Shown here piece after piece: positions 43,047-51,522 of a stretch of DNA of 64,000 bases. The notes under the pieces are model-generated. The model did not search any database. It saw only the letters and a list, made by a program, of their open reading frames with translations, and had not been told where the DNA came from. The DNA lies in the NCBI GenBank assembly GCA_035279905.1, contig DATEGZ010000318.1:1-64000 (forward strand), read 5' to 3'. The position numbers were made by a program, and so were the translations under genes. How positions within the stretch are numbered: position 1 is the stretch's first letter; the number at the start of each line of letters is the position of its first letter. This DNA comes from DATEGZ01 sp035279905. Lineage in GTDB: Bacteria > Acidobacteriota > Vicinamibacteria > Vicinamibacterales > SCN-69-37.

Positions 43047-43066
43047 CGGCGCGGATTGAGTCAGTC

Positions 43067-43867
43067 ATGACTGAAACACGAGTCGCGTTCGACGACGCCG
43101 ATGCCTATGACCGTTACATGGGCCGATGGAGCCGCGCGATCGGCGAAAAGTTTCTCGCGTGGCTCGACGCGCCCGCGCATCGCCGCTGGCTCGACGTCGG
43201 CTGCGGCACGGGTGCGTTCACCCAGTTGATCGTCACGCACGCAGCACCCGCGACGATCGCCGGCATAGATCCGTCGCCGGTACAAATCGAGCGTGCGAAG
43301 CAGACGATCTCGGCACGACAAGCGGATTTCCACATCGGTACGGCGACTGAACTGCCGTTCGTGGCGGACGAATTCGACGTCGTCGTCTCCGCCCTGGCCA
43401 TCCACTTCTTCCCGGATCGGCCCCAGGCATTTCGCGAGATGCTCCGCGTCACGAAGCCCGGCGGCATCGTCGGCGGCTATACGTGGCGCAAGGGTCCGAC
43501 GATCATCGATGCTCCGTATGGTCCGCTGGCGCGTGGCGTCATCGAGATTGCCGGCGATGTGATGACGTCGCCGACGGTGCCCGAAGCGATGCCCGACGGC
43601 TTGCGTGCCGCGGTCGCCGCCGAAGGCTACGGTGACATCGAAATCACCACCATCGAGGCGAGCCAGACCTTTCGGGACTTCGACGACTACTGGACGTCGC
43701 AGACCGGCACGTTCCCGCACCCGGTGGCGAAGTCGGCGGCCGCGCTGAGCGATCGCGACCGCGAACGCCTGCGCGACATCATGCGCCACGCGCTGCCGGC
43801 CGCGGGCGACGGGACCATCACCTATTCGTCGCGCGCCACCGCGTTCAAGTCGCGCAAGGCCATGTAA
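43067..43867 (+). CDS. Class I SAM-dependent methyltransferase
   Basis: The 266-residue Rossmann methyltransferase has the SAM-binding motif WLDVGCGTGAFTQLIV, motif II GIDPSPVQIERAK, and the acidic ELPFVADEFDVVVSALAIHF stretch, plus VTKPGGIVGGYTW. It resembles UbiE/small-molecule methyltransferases. It starts 20 bp after the GH2 gene but no functional link is clear. The acceptor is unknown. Confidence 0.9.
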   Translation: MTETRVAFDDADAYDRYMGRWSRAIGEKFLAWLDAPAHRRWLDVGCGTGAFTQLIVTHAAPATIAGIDPSPVQIERAKQTISARQADFHIGTATELPFVADEFDVVVSALAIHFFPDRPQAFREMLRVTKPGGIVGGYTWRKGPTIIDAPYGPLARGVIEIAGDVMTSPTVPEAMPDGLRAAVAAEGYGDIEITTIEASQTFRDFDDYWTSQTGTFPHPVAKSAAALSDRDRERLRDIMRHALPAAGDGTITYSSRATAFKSRKAM

Positions 43868-43984
43868 CAAGATTCCACTCCTCGGTTCATCAAGACCGAA
43901 TCGAGACCATGAGTTGCACAACATTTGCTCCCAGAGCGGGCATCGCAATTGCTTGATCTGCTGCAAGGACACAGGAGCAGACCC

Positions 43985-44521
43985 ATGACCAAAGACATCG
44001 TCGCCTACGGAATCTATGCGAATCGCGAGTCGTTCGATCGCGCGTTGGAATCGCTTCGTGCTGCGGGCTTCCGCAACAGCGACGTCTCCGCGATCCTTCC
44101 GGAGCGTGACCTGACGAACAAGGATCTCGCGCATGAGATTCACACCAAGGCGCCGGAGGGCGCGACCGCGGGTGCCGCGGCTGGCGCGGCCGCCGGCGGA
44201 GTCCTCGGCTGGCTCGTCGGCGTGGGCGCGCTGGCGATTCCCGGCATCGGGCCGCTCGTCGCCGCGGGACCGATCGTCGCGGCGCTCGCCGGAGCCGGCG
44301 CGGCGGGAGCCACCGGTGGCCTCGTCGGCGGCCTCATCGGCGCCGGCATTCCCGAAGTCGAGGCGAAGCGCTACGCCGGCCGTCTTCGCGAGGGCGGCTT
44401 CCTCATCTCCGTCCACTGCGACGACAGCAAGTGGGCGAAGAAGGCGGAGGAGATCCTCGAAGCCACCGGCGGCAAGCAGGTGGTGAGGACGTCGGAGGCG
44501 GCGGCGGACTACAGGCCGTGA
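43985..44521 (+). CDS. Glycine-zipper general-stress-type protein (17M-like)
   Basis: From ATG 43985 (AGGAG 8 bp upstream) the product has 178 residues. The N-terminal domain (IVAYGIYANRESFDRALESL) fits the general stress protein 17M/YflT-like fold, and a central glycine-zipper membrane region (about 60-125, GAAAGAAAGG, GVLGWLVGVG) precedes a C-terminal copy of the same fold (GGFLISVHCDD). A role in stress or envelope is inferred. An upstream in-frame codon at 43925 is rejected because the ribosome site lies after it. Confidence 0.75.
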   Translation: MTKDIVAYGIYANRESFDRALESLRAAGFRNSDVSAILPERDLTNKDLAHEIHTKAPEGATAGAAAGAAAGGVLGWLVGVGALAIPGIGPLVAAGPIVAALAGAGAAGATGGLVGGLIGAGIPEVEAKRYAGRLREGGFLISVHCDDSKWAKKAEEILEATGGKQVVRTSEAAADYRP

Positions 44522-44629
44522 GGCCGGGCTCTCGCGTGAGCGTCGGCGGCGCCCGACCACGGTGAAATCTGGATTCTCTCTGCGCGCCGACGATGGTATC
44601 GTCGTCGGCCGTCGATCCGGAGAAGCCAC

Positions 44630-45076
44630 ATGACAAACGCCGACGCAGATCGCGTCAAGCAGTTGACCGCTCGAATCGAGAAGCTCGAAGAGGCGATGCG
44701 CTCACTGCAGTTGAATCGCCGGCATTTAGCGGTCCACGGCGAAAGCGCGGGACGCGAGATGACGAGCGATTCGTCACTTGAGGCTCAAGCCCGGGTCCAC
44801 GAAGAGAAATGGGCCAGGTTCAATCGAGTTGCGAGTCGGCCGCAGGTCTGGGACGACGCGCTCGAGATTGTTCGGACCAAAGTGGAGCCACATGTATTCG
44901 CCGCGTGGTTCCTCGGCAGCACTATTGAGCTGGACGAGGGTGAGCGACTGACGATCAGCACCGACAGTCCGCTCAGGTCGCAATGGCTGGCGCGCAGGTT
45001 CACGGAATTGATCAGGGCTGCTCTGGCGGACGCTGGGCGGCCGGGAGTACAGGTGACGTTCGTGTCGCGATACTGA
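44630..45076 (+). CDS. Small protein with coiled coil and DnaA domain I-like C-terminus
   Basis: The 148-residue protein has an N-terminal coiled coil (about 8-35) and a C-terminal region (about 72-147) that fits DnaA domain I in length and pattern: WDDALEIVRTKVEPHVFAAW, then a short hairpin with LTISTDSPLRSQWLARRF and a final VQVTFV strand. In DnaA this domain binds DnaB, DiaA/HobA or itself. No AAA+ or DNA-binding domain is present. It may act as a stand-alone adaptor. Similarity is by eye and needs a profile search. GGAGAAG precedes the ATG. Confidence 0.5.
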   Translation: MTNADADRVKQLTARIEKLEEAMRSLQLNRRHLAVHGESAGREMTSDSSLEAQARVHEEKWARFNRVASRPQVWDDALEIVRTKVEPHVFAAWFLGSTIELDEGERLTISTDSPLRSQWLARRFTELIRAALADAGRPGVQVTFVSRY

Positions 45077-45115
45077 TGGTTCGCGGCGAGAGGCACGACC
45101 TTTCGGTCTCGACCG

Positions 45116-45559
45116 TTATTCACCGAGCAAGATCGCAGACTTGGCTCGGGACCGAAGCCCTTGATCGAACGTCACCAGCGTCAGCTGTCCGACGATGGCA
45201 AATGCAGCCAGATATGAATCGGCCCAGTCCTTGGTGGCCGGCTGTCGACGACGGGTGAGAGCCCGAAAGCGGGCCTCAATCTCCGCGGGTTCGTGTACGA
45301 AGTCGACGCGAGGATCCTGGAGCCATCGATCGTACGCAGCCCACGCGTGTGGCTGGGTCATGGCTTCGTCGCCCATCACCGCCTTCGCGGTCAACAACCG
45401 CAACAGACCGAGTTGCGTGAATCGGCAGAAGGCAAACGTCGCATCCGGAGACAGCGTCTCGAACCACTCCGCGGCATTCGAGTGGTGGATGTGCCCTTCG
45501 TAGGTGAGAGCCACCCAGACGTTGATGTCAGGGAAAAACGATGTCGTAGATGGCGGCAT
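45116..45559 (-). CDS. vapC: PIN-domain toxin (VapC family, second pair)
   Basis: The 147-residue PIN protein shows the first Asp in FFPDINVWVALTYEGH, Glu/Asp in the middle (EAMTQPHAWAAYDRWL) and WADSYLAAFA with LVTFDQGL, the four acidic positions of the active site. It overlaps the antitoxin gene by 32 bp. The spacing is of the longer VapC type with a TQLGLLRLL helix, known from actinobacterial and Acidobacterial VapC toxins. Confidence 0.87.
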   Translation of the reverse strand: MPPSTTSFFPDINVWVALTYEGHIHHSNAAEWFETLSPDATFAFCRFTQLGLLRLLTAKAVMGDEAMTQPHAWAAYDRWLQDPRVDFVHEPAEIEARFRALTRRRQPATKDWADSYLAAFAIVGQLTLVTFDQGLRSRAKSAILLGE

Positions 45560-45755
45560 TGTCGAGAGCTACGCGGCCTGGGCGCTTGGACCGAACGATC
45601 GGCAACGACACCAGGGCCCCGCCCTTGCGGCGTTCGCCCTTCAGAACGGTCTTCACGCCACGCAGGATGAGGGCTCTCGTCGAACTGCCCTCGCGTGCCG
45701 CCCGGGATTTCAGCTCGCGGTACATCCCATCGGGAATGTCGACGGTGGTGCGCAT
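45528..45755 (-). CDS. vapB: VapB-type antitoxin (second pair)
   Basis: The 75-residue protein begins MRTTVDIPDGMYRELKSRAA, a ribbon-helix-helix N-terminus, and its C-terminal half binds the toxin in relatives. A 16-bp palindrome lies 10 bp upstream of the start codon and is the probable operator. Confidence 0.85.
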   Translation of the reverse strand: MRTTVDIPDGMYRELKSRAAREGSSTRALILRGVKTVLKGERRKGGALVSLPIVRSKRPGRVALDNAAIYDIVFP

Positions 45756-45765
45756 GGGTCTATTG

Positions 45766-45781
45766 TGCCATATTTATGGCA
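45766..45781 (-). promoter_or_regulatory. VapB operator palindrome
   Basis: TGCCATA-TT-TATGGCA is a perfect 7-bp-arm palindrome with a 2-bp centre, 10 bp upstream of the antitoxin start (45755) in an AT-rich spot. It is well suited to binding a ribbon-helix-helix dimer of dimers and would give autoregulation of the vapBC pair. The location overlaps the likely promoter. Confidence 0.6.
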
Positions 45782-45801
45782 TCGGCTTCGCCGCGACTCT
45801 C

Positions 45802-46683
45802 CTACCGCTTGTCCAGCAACTTCATGTTGTTGCGCCATCCGCCTTGTTCGAGGCGCGTCATCTCGATGACGACGCCGGGGAAGCTGCGCACGGACGTGCT
45901 CAACTTTCGAGCGAGACGCATGGCTGCCTGATCGATGTCGGAATCCACGGCGGGACGGCCGTTGACTGATTGATCGTCGTGGTCGATCACGATCTCGAGC
46001 GGCCGGGGGCTGCCCGGTGCAGCCGCTCTCACCTCACAACGCACCTTCTGCCAGCCGGCCGGAGCCCGCTCGCTCAACAGCTGCGTCAGGTTTTGCATGG
46101 CGTTGACGATGTCCGCTTGCTCTTGCGGAACGGGAATGTTGGTGACGATGCCAGCCGGCGTCATGGCTGCGAAGCGTCCAGCAATGCCACTCTCATTGCG
46201 GAGCCGGCCTCCGAGCGCTCGGCTCAGCAGAAAGACGGCATAACTCGCGTCACTCGGTGAATCGAAGAGCACGACGGTTTCTTTCGCGTCTCCCGGCCGC
46301 TTGAAGTACCACTGGCCGTCGTTCTTGCCGTACGACACGAACTTGCCCTTGGGCTCGATTCGCGGATCGATGATGTCCGACACGGGAATCGCGAAGTTGT
46401 CGGCACACTTCGTCAACAGCTGCTCCGGCGGCGTGGGATCGTCGTCTCGCACGTAATCTGGCGACGACTTCGCCTTCGCGGCGCCCGCGAGTCCGACGGC
46501 GAGGCCTCCGAGCATGCCGAACTGGCTGCCGATCGCGACCGCCGCACGGGCGTCGACGCCAACGACCCGACGAATGAAGTAGACCTGCCGCCCACCCACG
46601 TAGATGCGGCACGGCTTGTTGCCCTTCCAGACGGAAAAGATCGTGCCTTTGAAGCTCTGCGCGGCAGCCGTCGTCGGATCCAT
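45802..46683 (-). CDS. Conserved-type protein of unknown function
   Basis: From ATG 46683 the product has 293 residues. It begins with a basic strand-rich domain (FKGTIFSVWKGNKPCRIYVG) and one hydrophobic segment (GSQFGMLGGLAVGLAGAAKA, about 48-67), then two alpha/beta segments. One (FVSYGKNDGQWYFKRPGDAKE) resembles a PH-like fold. No catalytic motif is recognised. The N-terminal extension of the open frame is Arg/Cys-rich and unlikely to be translated. Confidence 0.6.
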   Translation of the reverse strand: MDPTTAAAQSFKGTIFSVWKGNKPCRIYVGGRQVYFIRRVVGVDARAAVAIGSQFGMLGGLAVGLAGAAKAKSSPDYVRDDDPTPPEQLLTKCADNFAIPVSDIIDPRIEPKGKFVSYGKNDGQWYFKRPGDAKETVVLFDSPSDASYAVFLLSRALGGRLRNESGIAGRFAAMTPAGIVTNIPVPQEQADIVNAMQNLTQLLSERAPAGWQKVRCEVRAAAPGSPRPLEIVIDHDDQSVNGRPAVDSDIDQAAMRLARKLSTSVRSFPGVVIEMTRLEQGGWRNNMKLLDKR

Positions 46684-46839
46684 CGATCGCCGTATCGGCG
46701 GGACTCGGGCGTCACACCAGCAGGCGCGAGAAAACCCACAGCGGCCCCGCACTTTTTGGCAGCCGCGCGAACGACCGCGGCTGTTATACGGTCTTGCTGC
46801 GCGCCGCCTGCGGCACGGGAGTTGCCTGATCCTTGATTG

Positions 46840-47763
46840 ATGTTCCGACGCTCAGGCGGTCACGCCGTCTCGTTGGAGCCACTGGCTGTCTTCGCGGCGG
46901 GTTGGCTCGGACCAGAGTCGACGGCTGATCACGGCACAGACCGGAAGTTCGTCCGCGCGCTTGGCGCGTCGCTGGGATTGCACGCGATGCTGCTGGCGCT
47001 CGTCATGCTGCTTGCCAGCACCGTGCACCCCATGATGACGCCGCCGCCCGTGACGTCGATCGTCGTCGTCCGCCTGACACCCACGTACGTGCCGCCCCAG
47101 ACACCGGGTTTGCGCGGCCGGAGCGGAGGAGGCGGCGGAGGCGGCAGCCCGGCGCCCGCGCCGCGTCGGCCCCTGGAGATTCCGAAGCATAAAGCTCCGG
47201 ATCCCGTGCCGGTGATCCCGGCGGCTCGCACATCCGATCCGGCTCCGCTGCCGACGCTCGACGCACCAGTGCTGACGGATCTCGCTCAGTTGCTGCACGC
47301 GTCGGGGTCGAGCTCGGTGTCGCTCGCGACGTATGGCGGCGGGGGACGAGGCGGCGGTCTCGGCGAGGGCACCGGCGCGGGCGTCGGTCCCGGATTGGGC
47401 GGCGGCTTCGGCGGCGGTTCGGGCGGCGGTTACGGCCGAGGCACAGGGCGAGGATTCGGTGACGGGGCGTATCGTGCGGGCGCCGGCATCAGCAGTCCCA
47501 CTCTTCTCCGGAGAGTGACGCCGAAGTACACGTCAGACGCCATGCGCGCGAAGATCCAGGGCGCCGTTGAACTCGAGGCCGTCGTTCTGCCGAGCGGCGT
47601 CGTCGGCGACGTCCGCGTGGTCAAATCGCTCGACCGCGTCTACGGACTCGACGAGCAGGCGATTCTGGCGGCGCGCGAGTGGTCCTTCATACCGGGTCGA
47701 GATGGCGCGGGCGTTCCAGTTCCAGTGATCGTGACCTTGATTCTGGATTTTCGAATTCACTGA
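46840..47763 (+). CDS. TonB-like energy-transducing protein
   Basis: The 307-residue protein has one TM helix (about 44-60, GLHAMLLALVMLL), a Pro-rich stretch, a long Gly-rich linker (residues about 167-210), and a C-terminal TonB domain (LLRRVTPKYTSDAMRAKIQG, followed by a GLDEQAILAAREWSFIP helix). These span from the inner membrane to the periplasm as in TonB/TolA proteins. No ExbBD genes are adjacent. Confidence 0.85.
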   Translation: MFRRSGGHAVSLEPLAVFAAGWLGPESTADHGTDRKFVRALGASLGLHAMLLALVMLLASTVHPMMTPPPVTSIVVVRLTPTYVPPQTPGLRGRSGGGGGGGSPAPAPRRPLEIPKHKAPDPVPVIPAARTSDPAPLPTLDAPVLTDLAQLLHASGSSSVSLATYGGGGRGGGLGEGTGAGVGPGLGGGFGGGSGGGYGRGTGRGFGDGAYRAGAGISSPTLLRRVTPKYTSDAMRAKIQGAVELEAVVLPSGVVGDVRVVKSLDRVYGLDEQAILAAREWSFIPGRDGAGVPVPVIVTLILDFRIH

Positions 47764-47795
47764 GTTTCATCACGAGAGAGGACGTGGGGAGGGAG

Positions 47796-48248
47796 ATGAA
47801 AATGATAGCCACCACTGATCGGAGTTTTTTCGACGGATATCTCGACGCCTGGAACGCGCATGACGCAGCGGCTGTCGCTCGATGCATGGCAGACGATGCG
47901 ATCTATGAAGATGTCGCCCTGGGCCGCGTGCTACGTGGCCCGTCGGAAATTGCCGCGTTCGTCGAGGAGGCCACGAGAGCGTCGAGCAACTTCCGGTTCG
48001 AAGAGGTGTCGCTGTTCACCGCGGGCAGAGACTATGCGAACGAATGGATCATGACCGGCACGAACGATCGCGAGGTCCACGGCATTCCCGCGACCGGCCG
48101 CTCGTTCCGCGTTCGCGGGGCGTCGGTTGGCAAGTTCGATGCGAGCGGACGGATTGTCGAGAATCGTGACTACTACAACCTGGCCGAGATGTTCGCGCAG
48201 CTTGGCATCAAGCCGCCCGCCCGGCCGCAGCCTGCGGTTTTGCAGTAG
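47796..48248 (+). CDS. SnoaL-like (NTF2-fold) protein
   Basis: The 150-residue protein has the NTF2-like fold with FFDGYLDAWNAHDAAAVARC, then an IYEDVALGRVLRGPSEI strand and a C-terminal ENRDYYNLAEMFAQLG helix. Family members are ketosteroid-isomerase-like or polyketide-cyclase-like. A GGGGAGGGAG ribosome site precedes either ATG 47796 or 47802, and the second is better spaced. It is followed 13 bp later by the LolA-like gene and may be the first gene of that operon. Confidence 0.72.
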   Translation: MKMIATTDRSFFDGYLDAWNAHDAAAVARCMADDAIYEDVALGRVLRGPSEIAAFVEEATRASSNFRFEEVSLFTAGRDYANEWIMTGTNDREVHGIPATGRSFRVRGASVGKFDASGRIVENRDYYNLAEMFAQLGIKPPARPQPAVLQ

Positions 48249-48261
48249 GTCGTCTCGACCG

Positions 48262-49047
48262 ATGTGCGAGCAGCCACGGCTTCTCTCTTTCCGTCTCGTG
48301 ACTATCGCCGCGCTGATCGCCGTGTGCTCGGGCGCCCCCGCGTCCTTGGCGGCAGGGTCCGGTCAGCCTGATGTCGAGACGCTCCTCCAGCACCTGGATG
48401 ACCTGTATCGCTCGAAGAGCAGCATCGCGCGGATGCAGATCGACGTCACGAGCACGCGAAGCACCCGTAGCATGCGGCTGCGCGCCTGGACCCGCGGGAC
48501 CGAGGAAGTCCTCGTGTTGATCGAGGCGCCTTCGCGTGAAGCAGGAACGGCGACGCTCCGCGTCGGCAACAACCTTTGGAACTATCTGCCCAAGATCGCG
48601 CGCACCATCCGTGTCCCGCCCGCGGCGATGCTCGGCTCCTGGATGGGGACCGACTTCACGAACGACGATCTGGTCAAAGAGTCTTCACTGCGAAAGGACT
48701 TCGCGGCGCGAATCGACCGCCGTTCCGATAGTCCCCCGGGATGGTGGCTCACCCTCGACGTCAAGCCTGGCGTCGTCGGCCGGTGGGCCCGCATCGAACT
48801 GCTCGTCTCGGACGAGCGACTGCCAGTCGAGGAGCGTCACTACGACCGCAAGGGCCGGCTCGCGCGCACGATGCGCTTCGACGACGTGAAGGTGCTCGGC
48901 GGGCGGCGATTGCCGGCCCACATTTCCCTCGTACCGGTCGATTCCGCCGGGCAACGCACGGAGATGCGTTATCTCGATGTTGAGTTCGACGTCCCGCTTT
49001 CTGACGACACGTTCAGTCTCTCCCGACTCGAACGTGCCCGCCAATGA
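48262..49047 (+). CDS. Outer-membrane lipoprotein-sorting (LolA-like) protein
   Basis: A 261-residue exported protein with a signal peptide (about 1-30) and the LolA/DUF4292-like half-barrel. It has VETLLQHLDDLYRSKSSIAR, then WTRGTEEVLVLIEAPSREAG, GNNLWNYLPKIARTIRVPP and the end domain YLDVEFDVPLSDDTFSLS. It would carry a lipid or lipoprotein across the periplasm. It lies directly upstream of two FtsX permeases and an ATPase. Confidence 0.87.
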   Translation: MCEQPRLLSFRLVTIAALIAVCSGAPASLAAGSGQPDVETLLQHLDDLYRSKSSIARMQIDVTSTRSTRSMRLRAWTRGTEEVLVLIEAPSREAGTATLRVGNNLWNYLPKIARTIRVPPAAMLGSWMGTDFTNDDLVKESSLRKDFAARIDRRSDSPPGWWLTLDVKPGVVGRWARIELLVSDERLPVEERHYDRKGRLARTMRFDDVKVLGGRRLPAHISLVPVDSAGQRTEMRYLDVEFDVPLSDDTFSLSRLERARQ

Positions 49048-49054
49048 GGCCGCC

Positions 49055-50293
49055 GTGACCTGGACCGGCAGCACACTGCGCATCGCCTGGCGGAATCTTT
49101 GGCGCAATCCGCGTCGGACCGCACTGGCCCTTGCGGCGATCGGCCTGTCGGTGACGCTCGTGCTCGCCTACACCTCGATCTTGCGTGCCTACGGCCAGTG
49201 GATCGTCGAAACGATCACGGGACCGATGCTCGGCCACGTCCAGGCCCATGCGCCGCTATGGCGGAAGGACCGGCTCATCGATCGAACGCTGAGAAACGTC
49301 GACGCGACGCTCGCCGAACTCCGTCGCGATCCGGATGTGGCCGCGGCGACCGCACGGGTCTATGCCCCGGCGTTGGCGGCGCGCGGAGAGGAAGGCCACG
49401 CTGTCGTTGTCATGGGCATCGACAGCCGTGCCGAATCCGGCCCGGCGCGACTGCTCACCGATGTCGTCGAGCCGCTCCAACCGCGCGAAGCGTTGATCGG
49501 CCGTCAGCTCGCCGAGCTGATGAACGTCCGTGCCGGCGACGAAGTGGCGGTGGTGGGACAAGGCGTCGATGGCTCGCTGGCAAACGACCTTTTCAGGGTG
49601 AAAGCCGTCGTGACGACATCCGTCGATCTCGTCAATCGCCAGGGCATTCTCATCGATCTGTCGGATGCCCAGACGCTCTTTGCGATGCCCGATGAGGCGC
49701 ACGAGATCGTGATCCACGCGCGGCGACCCGACATGGCGTCAGCATTGCCGCGCCGTCTTGCGGCCGCGAGCGGCCTTGCCGGCGCCGAAGTGCTCGATTG
49801 GCAGACGCTCGCACCAGAAATGGTGACGCTCGTGCGCATCACCGACCTCGCGGGCCTGCTCGTGCTCCTGCTGGTCTTTATCGCCGCAGCCGCAGGTGTT
49901 GCGAACACGATGGTGATGGCTACGTTCGAACGGACGCGGGAGTTCGGGATGCTGCTCGCGCTGGGCACGCATCCGGGCCGCCTGGTACGGCTCGTGATCA
50001 CCGAGTCGATCGCGCTCGGGGTGGTCGGTGCGTTGACCGGGTCGTTGATTGCCATTGGACTAGTCGGGATCACTCACCGGACGGGCATCGATTACAGCTG
50101 GCTGGCCGGGGGCGGACCCAGCGAGCTGTCGTTCGCCGGGTTGCGGTTCTCGCTTCGTTTCTACCCGGCGCTGAGCGCGGTGGATGTTGGCCGGGCGATT
50201 GGCGCGGTCTGCATCACCTCACTGCTGGCCGCAACATGGCCTGCGCTGCGCGCGAGCCGGCTGCAGCCAGTACAGGCATTGAGGAGCAAGTGA
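49055..50293 (+). CDS. FtsX-like ABC transporter permease (LolC/E-like)
   Basis: A 412-residue permease with TM1 near residues 23-43, a long periplasmic MacB-like region (about 60-245), and three C-terminal TM helices (LLVLLLVFIAAAAGVANTM; LVITESIALGVVGALTGSLI; a last one near 375-395). This is the LolC/E layout. The GTG start with GAGG upstream is preferred. Its stop overlaps the ATG of the second permease (TGATG). Confidence 0.85.
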   Translation: MTWTGSTLRIAWRNLWRNPRRTALALAAIGLSVTLVLAYTSILRAYGQWIVETITGPMLGHVQAHAPLWRKDRLIDRTLRNVDATLAELRRDPDVAAATARVYAPALAARGEEGHAVVVMGIDSRAESGPARLLTDVVEPLQPREALIGRQLAELMNVRAGDEVAVVGQGVDGSLANDLFRVKAVVTTSVDLVNRQGILIDLSDAQTLFAMPDEAHEIVIHARRPDMASALPRRLAAASGLAGAEVLDWQTLAPEMVTLVRITDLAGLLVLLLVFIAAAAGVANTMVMATFERTREFGMLLALGTHPGRLVRLVITESIALGVVGALTGSLIAIGLVGITHRTGIDYSWLAGGGPSELSFAGLRFSLRFYPALSAVDVGRAIGAVCITSLLAATWPALRASRLQPVQALRSK

Positions 50294-51522
50294 TGGGCAC
50301 GGCGTGGACGTACGCACTTCGAAGTCTTCGGCGCAATGCCCGACGGACCGTGCTGTCGGTTGTAGGCATCGGCATCGGGTGCGCGCTGGCGCTCTTCATG
50401 GAGAGCCTGAACCGAGGCCGCGACGAGCTGTTCGCGCGTATGGGCGCGTACGGCGGCGCCGGGCACATCCGCATCGTGCCCGACGGATGGCGCGAGCGTC
50501 GCGACCCGCGGTTGCGCCTGGCGAATCCGGACCGTGACGTCGAGGCGGCTCGACAACTCCCCGGCGTGGCGGCTGTCACCGTACGCGCGCGGGCACAGGC
50601 GCTGGTCGCCATGGGAACCCACGTCGTCCCCGTCGAGATCGTTGGCGTCGACCCGCAGCATGAGCCGAGCACAAACCGATTCGCACGCAACGTGAGCCAG
50701 GGCCGCTATCTGCAGTCGTCGGAGACCGGTACGGTCGTGGTTGGTCAGGCGATCGCCGATCGCCTGGTCGCTGAACTCGACGATGAGATTCTCGCAACGG
50801 CCGTCGGCAAGAACGGAGACATTGAGAGCAGCCTGCTGAGGATCGTCGGCATCGTGCGTACGGGCAGTGACGAGATCGACGCGACGATCTGCCATGTCGT
50901 GCTCGCCGACGTTGAACGGCTCACGGGGTTGGGCGGTGTTGGTGAAGTCACGCTCATTCTGGATGACTGGGAACGCGCAGACGCGGCCAAGGCGACCCTG
51001 AGTCAGGCGGCGGGCGCCGGTGACGAAGTCTTGACGTGGGGCGAGATCAACCCCGAGTTCAAGGGCCACCTCGAGCAGGACAACGCAGTCTCCCGGCTTG
51101 TGAGCGCCATTATCCTGCTCATCGTCGTGCTCGGCGTCGCCAGCGCGCAGCTCGCCGCGGTGCTCGAACGCCGACGGGAGTTCGCCGTGCTCTCAGCACT
51201 GGGGATGCATGGCCGCACGATCGTCGCCGTGCTGTTGCAGGAGGCGATTGCGATCGGCCTCGCAAGCGCGGCACTCGGCCTGGCCCTCGGTTTGCCCTTC
51301 GTCTGGCTGCTGGCGACGAAAGGAATCGATTTGAGCCGCTATATGGGAGCGAGCTACAGCTTCCAGGGCGTCCTCATCGAACCGATCATTTACGGTGATG
51401 CGGGTGCGTGGACGGCCTGGTACGTTCTCACCGTCGCGATTGTCGTGACCGTCACCGCCTCACTCTATCCGGCACGGTTTGCGTCGAGGACCAATCCCGC
51501 CGACGCGTTACGGGTGGCGTGA
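50293..51522 (+). CDS. FtsX-like ABC transporter permease, second copy
   Basis: The 409-residue permease is a diverged partner of the previous one, with the same start (WTYALRSLRRNARRTVLSVV), a periplasmic domain, and three C-terminal helices. It keeps FtsX-type turns (ERRREFAVLSALGMHGRTIV). The ATG overlaps the stop of the first permease, and its own stop overlaps the ATPase start. Paired different FtsX subunits point to a heterodimer. Confidence 0.86.
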   Translation: MGTAWTYALRSLRRNARRTVLSVVGIGIGCALALFMESLNRGRDELFARMGAYGGAGHIRIVPDGWRERRDPRLRLANPDRDVEAARQLPGVAAVTVRARAQALVAMGTHVVPVEIVGVDPQHEPSTNRFARNVSQGRYLQSSETGTVVVGQAIADRLVAELDDEILATAVGKNGDIESSLLRIVGIVRTGSDEIDATICHVVLADVERLTGLGGVGEVTLILDDWERADAAKATLSQAAGAGDEVLTWGEINPEFKGHLEQDNAVSRLVSAIILLIVVLGVASAQLAAVLERRREFAVLSALGMHGRTIVAVLLQEAIAIGLASAALGLALGLPFVWLLATKGIDLSRYMGASYSFQGVLIEPIIYGDAGAWTAWYVLTVAIVVTVTASLYPARFASRTNPADALRVA

